Positions 12,967 through 13,341 of a stretch of 13,341 nt of DNA are shown here, in pieces; within the stretch, counting starts at the first letter, position 1; every line of letters begins with the position of its first letter. Made by a program: the position numbers and the translations under genes. The notes under the pieces are model-generated. The model was not told the DNA's origin, searched no databases, and saw only the letters and a list, made by a program, of their open reading frames with translations. The stretch is taken from assembly GCA_030633795.1 (NCBI GenBank), contig DAOWCB010000010.1, positions 1-13,341 of the forward strand, written 5' to 3'. Source of the stretch: Candidatus Aminicenantota bacterium (GTDB lineage: Bacteria; Acidobacteriota; Aminicenantia; Aminicenantales; Aminicenantaceae).

Positions 12967-13341
12967 TCAATCCTCCGTCCTGTTTGCCATATGCAGAACA
13001 TCCAGCATCTGTTGGTGGATCAAACCGTTCGTTCCCAGAGTTTCATGGCTGTGTATGCTAAACTCTTTATTATTGAAGTCTGTGAGCTGACCACCAGCCT
13101 CTTGGGCTATAAGCGATGCTGCCGCCACATCCCAAGGTTTCAGTTTCAGCTCCCAAAACCCATCAAATCTTCCGCAAGCGACGTAACAAAGATCCAGTGC
13201 AGCCGATCCGCATCTCCGGATCGCCTGGGCCCTTGTCAAAAAATGATTGAAATGGGCAATGTTGTTTTCCTCGCTTTCACGTAAATCATACGGAAATCCT
13301 GTCGCAAGAAGACTTTTGTCCAGATCATTCAAAGCCGACAC
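12967..13341 (-). CDS. Inositol monophosphatase family protein, C-terminal part (5' end beyond window)
   Basis: The frame is open to the right edge, so only about 124 C-terminal residues are seen; the family is about 260 residues long. LATGFPYDLRE (12-22), the RRCGSAALDLCYVACGRFDGFWE stretch (42-64) and the second metal/substrate motif PWDVAAASLIAQEAGG (69-84) identify an IMPase/SuhB-type, Mg2+-dependent, Li+-sensitive phosphatase. Asp71 in WDVAA is the expected metal ligand. The first metal motif (DPxDGT) lies outside the window. Substrate choice (inositol phosphate, or fructose-1,6-bisphosphate or histidinol phosphate in relatives) cannot be told from this part. The stop overlaps the ribosome binding region of the LecA-like gene downstream. 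Confidence 0.93.
   Translation of the reverse strand: MSALNDLDKSLLATGFPYDLRESEENNIAHFNHFLTRAQAIRRCGSAALDLCYVACGRFDGFWELKLKPWDVAAASLIAQEAGGQLTDFNNKEFSIHSHETLGTNGLIHQQMLDVLHMANRTED

Noticed and set aside
1..13341. CRISPR array, tRNA or rRNA genes, phage or plasmid replication genes
   Set aside because: No regularly spaced direct repeats, no tRNA cloverleaf or rRNA segments noticed by eye, and no integrase, replication or transposase proteins in any frame.
2015..13341. Sigma-54 (-24/-12) promoter near the activator gene
   Set aside because: I looked in the intergenic gaps for TGGC...TTGC with the right spacing and found no convincing match.

Overview
The window reads as a chromosomal segment of a diderm, moderately AT-rich bacterium. 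No plasmid, phage or intact transposase gene is visible. Gene content (ffh, rpsP-khpA-rimM-trmD-rplS-rnhB, a long TPR protein, a GAF-containing sigma-54 activator, accB-accC, several secreted or lipid-anchored hypotheticals, a LecA/PA-IL-like protein) resembles uncultured Aminicenantota (OP8) or Acidobacteriota-like lineages. That assignment is a low-confidence inference from gene style, not from a marker search.

Layout. At the left (1-1509, minus strand) lie the N-terminal part of a small secreted protein, which carries a 12-base G tract, and a 249-residue lipoprotein. A dispersed repeat sits between them. From 1510 to 2014 there is a gene-poor stretch with a candidate lipoprotein promoter and a 26-bp perfect palindrome. 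From 2015 to 8481 a long minus-strand array runs in transcription order rpsP, khpA, rimM, trmD, rplS, rnhB, TPR protein, sigma-54 activator. Several junctions overlap by 4-11 bases, and a sigma-70-like promoter precedes rpsP. In this assembly rimM is split by one extra base in a nine-base homopolymer. Inverted repeats lie between rplS and rnhB.

Between rpsP and ffh is a short plus-strand ORF with a very good ribosome binding site and a signal peptide, probably the 5' remnant of a cell-envelope gene. ffh (minus) has its own promoter, which shares an 11-base block with the rpsP promoter. A second copy of the dispersed repeat abuts that promoter. The plus-strand accB-accC pair (biotin carrier and biotin carboxylase) follows. 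Convergent to it are a LecA/PA-IL-like secreted protein and the 3' end of an inositol-monophosphatase-family gene.

Functionally the window joins translation and ribosome maturation (rpsP, rimM, trmD, rplS, khpA), co-translational membrane targeting (ffh), RNA:DNA hybrid removal (rnhB) and the first half-reaction of acyl-CoA carboxylation (accB/accC). The most unusual items are the structured dispersed repeat with near-perfect terminal inverted repeats, the split rimM, the poly-G tract and the large palindrome.
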